Assembly (NCBI GenBank): GCA_044359525.1
Contig: JBIKLY010000081.1
Coordinates: 1-15,928 of the forward strand
Reading direction: 5' to 3'
Source of the DNA: CAJBIL01 sp044359525
Lineage (GTDB): Bacteria > Pseudomonadota > Gammaproteobacteria > Burkholderiales > Rhodocyclaceae
Length of the DNA stretch: 15,928 bases
Shown here piece after piece: positions 15,101-15,928 of this stretch. Numbering within the stretch: the first letter of the stretch is position 1; every line of letters starts with the position of its first letter. The notes beneath the pieces were generated by a model. It was given only the letters and a program-made list of their open reading frames with translations, searched no databases and was not told where the DNA came from. The position numbers were made by a program, and so were the translations under genes.

Positions 15101-15703
15101 ATGGATTTCAAGACCTTCGTTTTCTACTTTCTCTCCACGATTCTCGTGTTCGCCAGTTTGCGTGTGGTGACCTCACGCAATCCGGTGCATGCCGCGCTTT
15201 ACCTTGTCCTCGCCTTTTTCAGCGCGAGTGGCGTCTGGATGCTGCTGCAGGCCGAGTTTCTCGCTATCTCGCTGGTGCTGATCTATGTCGGCGCAGTGAT
15301 GGTGCTTTTCCTGTTCGTTGTGATGATGCTCGATATCAACATTGACCGGCTGCGCGAAGGCTTCTGGAGTTACCTGCCGCTCGGTGCAATCATTTCCTTG
15401 CTGATGGTCGCCGAAATGGGGCTGGTGCTGGGCGGTAATTATCTTGATCTGTTCGAGAGCGCAGTGCCGCAGACAGCGGCCGGCGACAGCAATGTGCAGG
15501 CGATTGGTCGCCTGATGTTCACCGAATATGTTTATCCGTTTGAACTGGCTTCGGTCATCCTGCTCGTCGGTATTGTCGCCGCCGTTGCGCTGACCCTGCG
15601 TGACAAGCGAAAGACTAAATCAGTCAGTCCGTCGCAGCAGGTGTTCGTCAAGGCGAAGGATCGCGTCCGCGTGCTGCAGATGCCGTCCGAGCCGCGTGAA
15701 TAA
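15101..15703 (+). CDS. nuoJ: NADH-quinone oxidoreductase subunit J
   Basis: Membrane-arm subunit (ND6 homologue) that links the quinone site to the antiporter-like subunits. The 200-residue product has about five membrane segments. The third, SLVLIYVGAVMVLFLFVVMM, contains the conserved YVGAVMVLF region where a pi-bulge occurs in solved complexes. The C-terminal tail, about 30 residues after the last segment, is strongly basic (RDKRKTKSV) and cytoplasmic. AAGG precedes the ATG at 15101, 12 bases after the nuoI stop. The following gap to nuoK is by far the longest in the operon. Confidence 0.95.
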   Translation: MDFKTFVFYFLSTILVFASLRVVTSRNPVHAALYLVLAFFSASGVWMLLQAEFLAISLVLIYVGAVMVLFLFVVMMLDINIDRLREGFWSYLPLGAIISLLMVAEMGLVLGGNYLDLFESAVPQTAAGDSNVQAIGRLMFTEYVYPFELASVILLVGIVAAVALTLRDKRKTKSVSPSQQVFVKAKDRVRVLQMPSEPRE

Positions 15704-15790
15704 GCCCACAGATTTAATACGCAAGAAATTTAAGAAATTCGAAGTGGCAGCGAAAACGCTGCCACATGCAGAAGGAACCAGGGAGGCACC
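15704..15790 (+). promoter_or_regulatory. nuoJ-nuoK intercistronic leader with a 9-bp hairpin
   Basis: This 87-base spacer contains a perfect hairpin: GTGGCAGCG (15744-15752), loop AAAA, CGCTGCCAC (15757-15765). No T-run follows, so it is unlikely to terminate transcription. Upstream is an AT-rich patch with two copies of AAGAAATT (15723-15730 and 15732-15739), unlike the GC-rich surroundings. I see no convincing -35/-10 pair. A role in mRNA processing, stability or nuoK translation is inferred from position only. Confidence 0.65.
15780..15786 (+). promoter_or_regulatory. Strong ribosome binding site for nuoK
   Basis: AGGGAGG ends four bases before the TTG at 15791. It is the strongest Shine-Dalgarno sequence noticed in the nuo operon and supports use of the rare TTG start. 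Confidence 0.8.
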
Positions 15791-15928
15791 TTGCTTACAC
15801 TGTCCCACTTTTTGATCCTAGGCGCGATCCTGTTTGCGATCGGCGTCATGGGCATCTTCCTTAACCGGAAGAATCTGATCGTCCTCTTGATGTCGATCGA
15901 ATTGATGCTGCTCGCGGTGAACATGAAC
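15791..15928 (+). CDS. nuoK: NADH-quinone oxidoreductase subunit K, 3'-truncated, TTG start
   Basis: Membrane-arm subunit (ND4L homologue) in the proton-translocation path. The first 46 codons are in the window and read (M)LTLSHFLILGAILFAIGV, then MGIFLNRKNLIVLLMSIELM and LLAVNMN. This is the NuoK N-terminus with its first membrane segment and the conserved E37 in the second, equivalent to E. coli Glu36. The start is TTG. Going upstream in frame, no ATG or GTG occurs before the stop TAA at 15731, and AGGGAGG lies just ahead. The gene runs off the window end, where nuoL, M and N would be expected to follow. Confidence 0.93.
   Translation, partial: MLTLSHFLILGAILFAIGVMGIFLNRKNLIVLLMSIELMLLAVNMN

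Noticed and set aside
15766..15864. Small ATG-initiated frame overlapping the nuoK start
   Set aside because: It is out of frame with nuoK and its product has no recognisable features. The nuoK frame matches the family directly.
1..15928. Search for mobile elements, CRISPR repeats, phage genes or defence genes
   Set aside because: None seen. Nearly every base is accounted for by conserved housekeeping genes in familiar order, and no stretch over 300 bases lacks a gene.

Overview
The window is a GC-rich chromosomal segment with all genes on the + strand. It most likely comes from a betaproteobacterium, plausibly Rhodocyclales (Dechloromonas/Azonexus-like). The grounds are the glmM-pst adjacency, the tpiA-secG-tRNA-Leu-nuo order, nuoC and nuoD as separate genes, and a NuoG without the extra N7 cluster ligands. 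This placement comes from gene content and protein appearance, not from a database search.

Layout. (1) 2-1300: 3' part of glmM (phosphoglucosamine mutase, cell-wall precursor synthesis), with its start outside the window. (2) 1289-5228: a high-affinity phosphate uptake operon pstS-pstC-pstA-pstB. It has a predicted PhoB box and -10 element overlapping and following the glmM stop, a strong hairpin between pstS and pstC, and a Rho-independent terminator after pstB. No phoU follows pstB. (3) 5261-6455: a near-consensus sigma-70 promoter driving tpiA (triose-phosphate isomerase, GTG start), then secG (Sec translocon subunit). (4) 6520-6604: tRNA-Leu with anticodon GAG and an encoded CCA. (5) 6663-15928: the proton-pumping NADH:quinone oxidoreductase (complex I) operon nuoA-B-C-D-E-F-G-H-I-J and the first 46 codons of nuoK, cut by the window end. 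Most nuo genes overlap by 1-4 bases or are separated by fewer than 20. The exception is an 87-base nuoJ-nuoK gap holding a perfect 9-bp hairpin ahead of a TTG start.

Functionally, PstS captures periplasmic phosphate, PstC/PstA form the membrane channel and PstB supplies ATP hydrolysis. The Nuo proteins assemble the NADH-input module (E, F, G), the connecting module (B, C, D, I) and the membrane arm (A, H, J, K and, beyond the window, presumably L, M, N). The iron-sulfur and FMN motifs are intact in every subunit that should carry them.

This is core housekeeping DNA. I saw no mobile element, CRISPR array, phage gene or defence system, and no candidate for an undescribed multi-gene system. The points worth a second look are small: regulatory RNA structures, start-codon choices, a NuoI insertion, the PstS subtype, and the junction of two conserved gene blocks.
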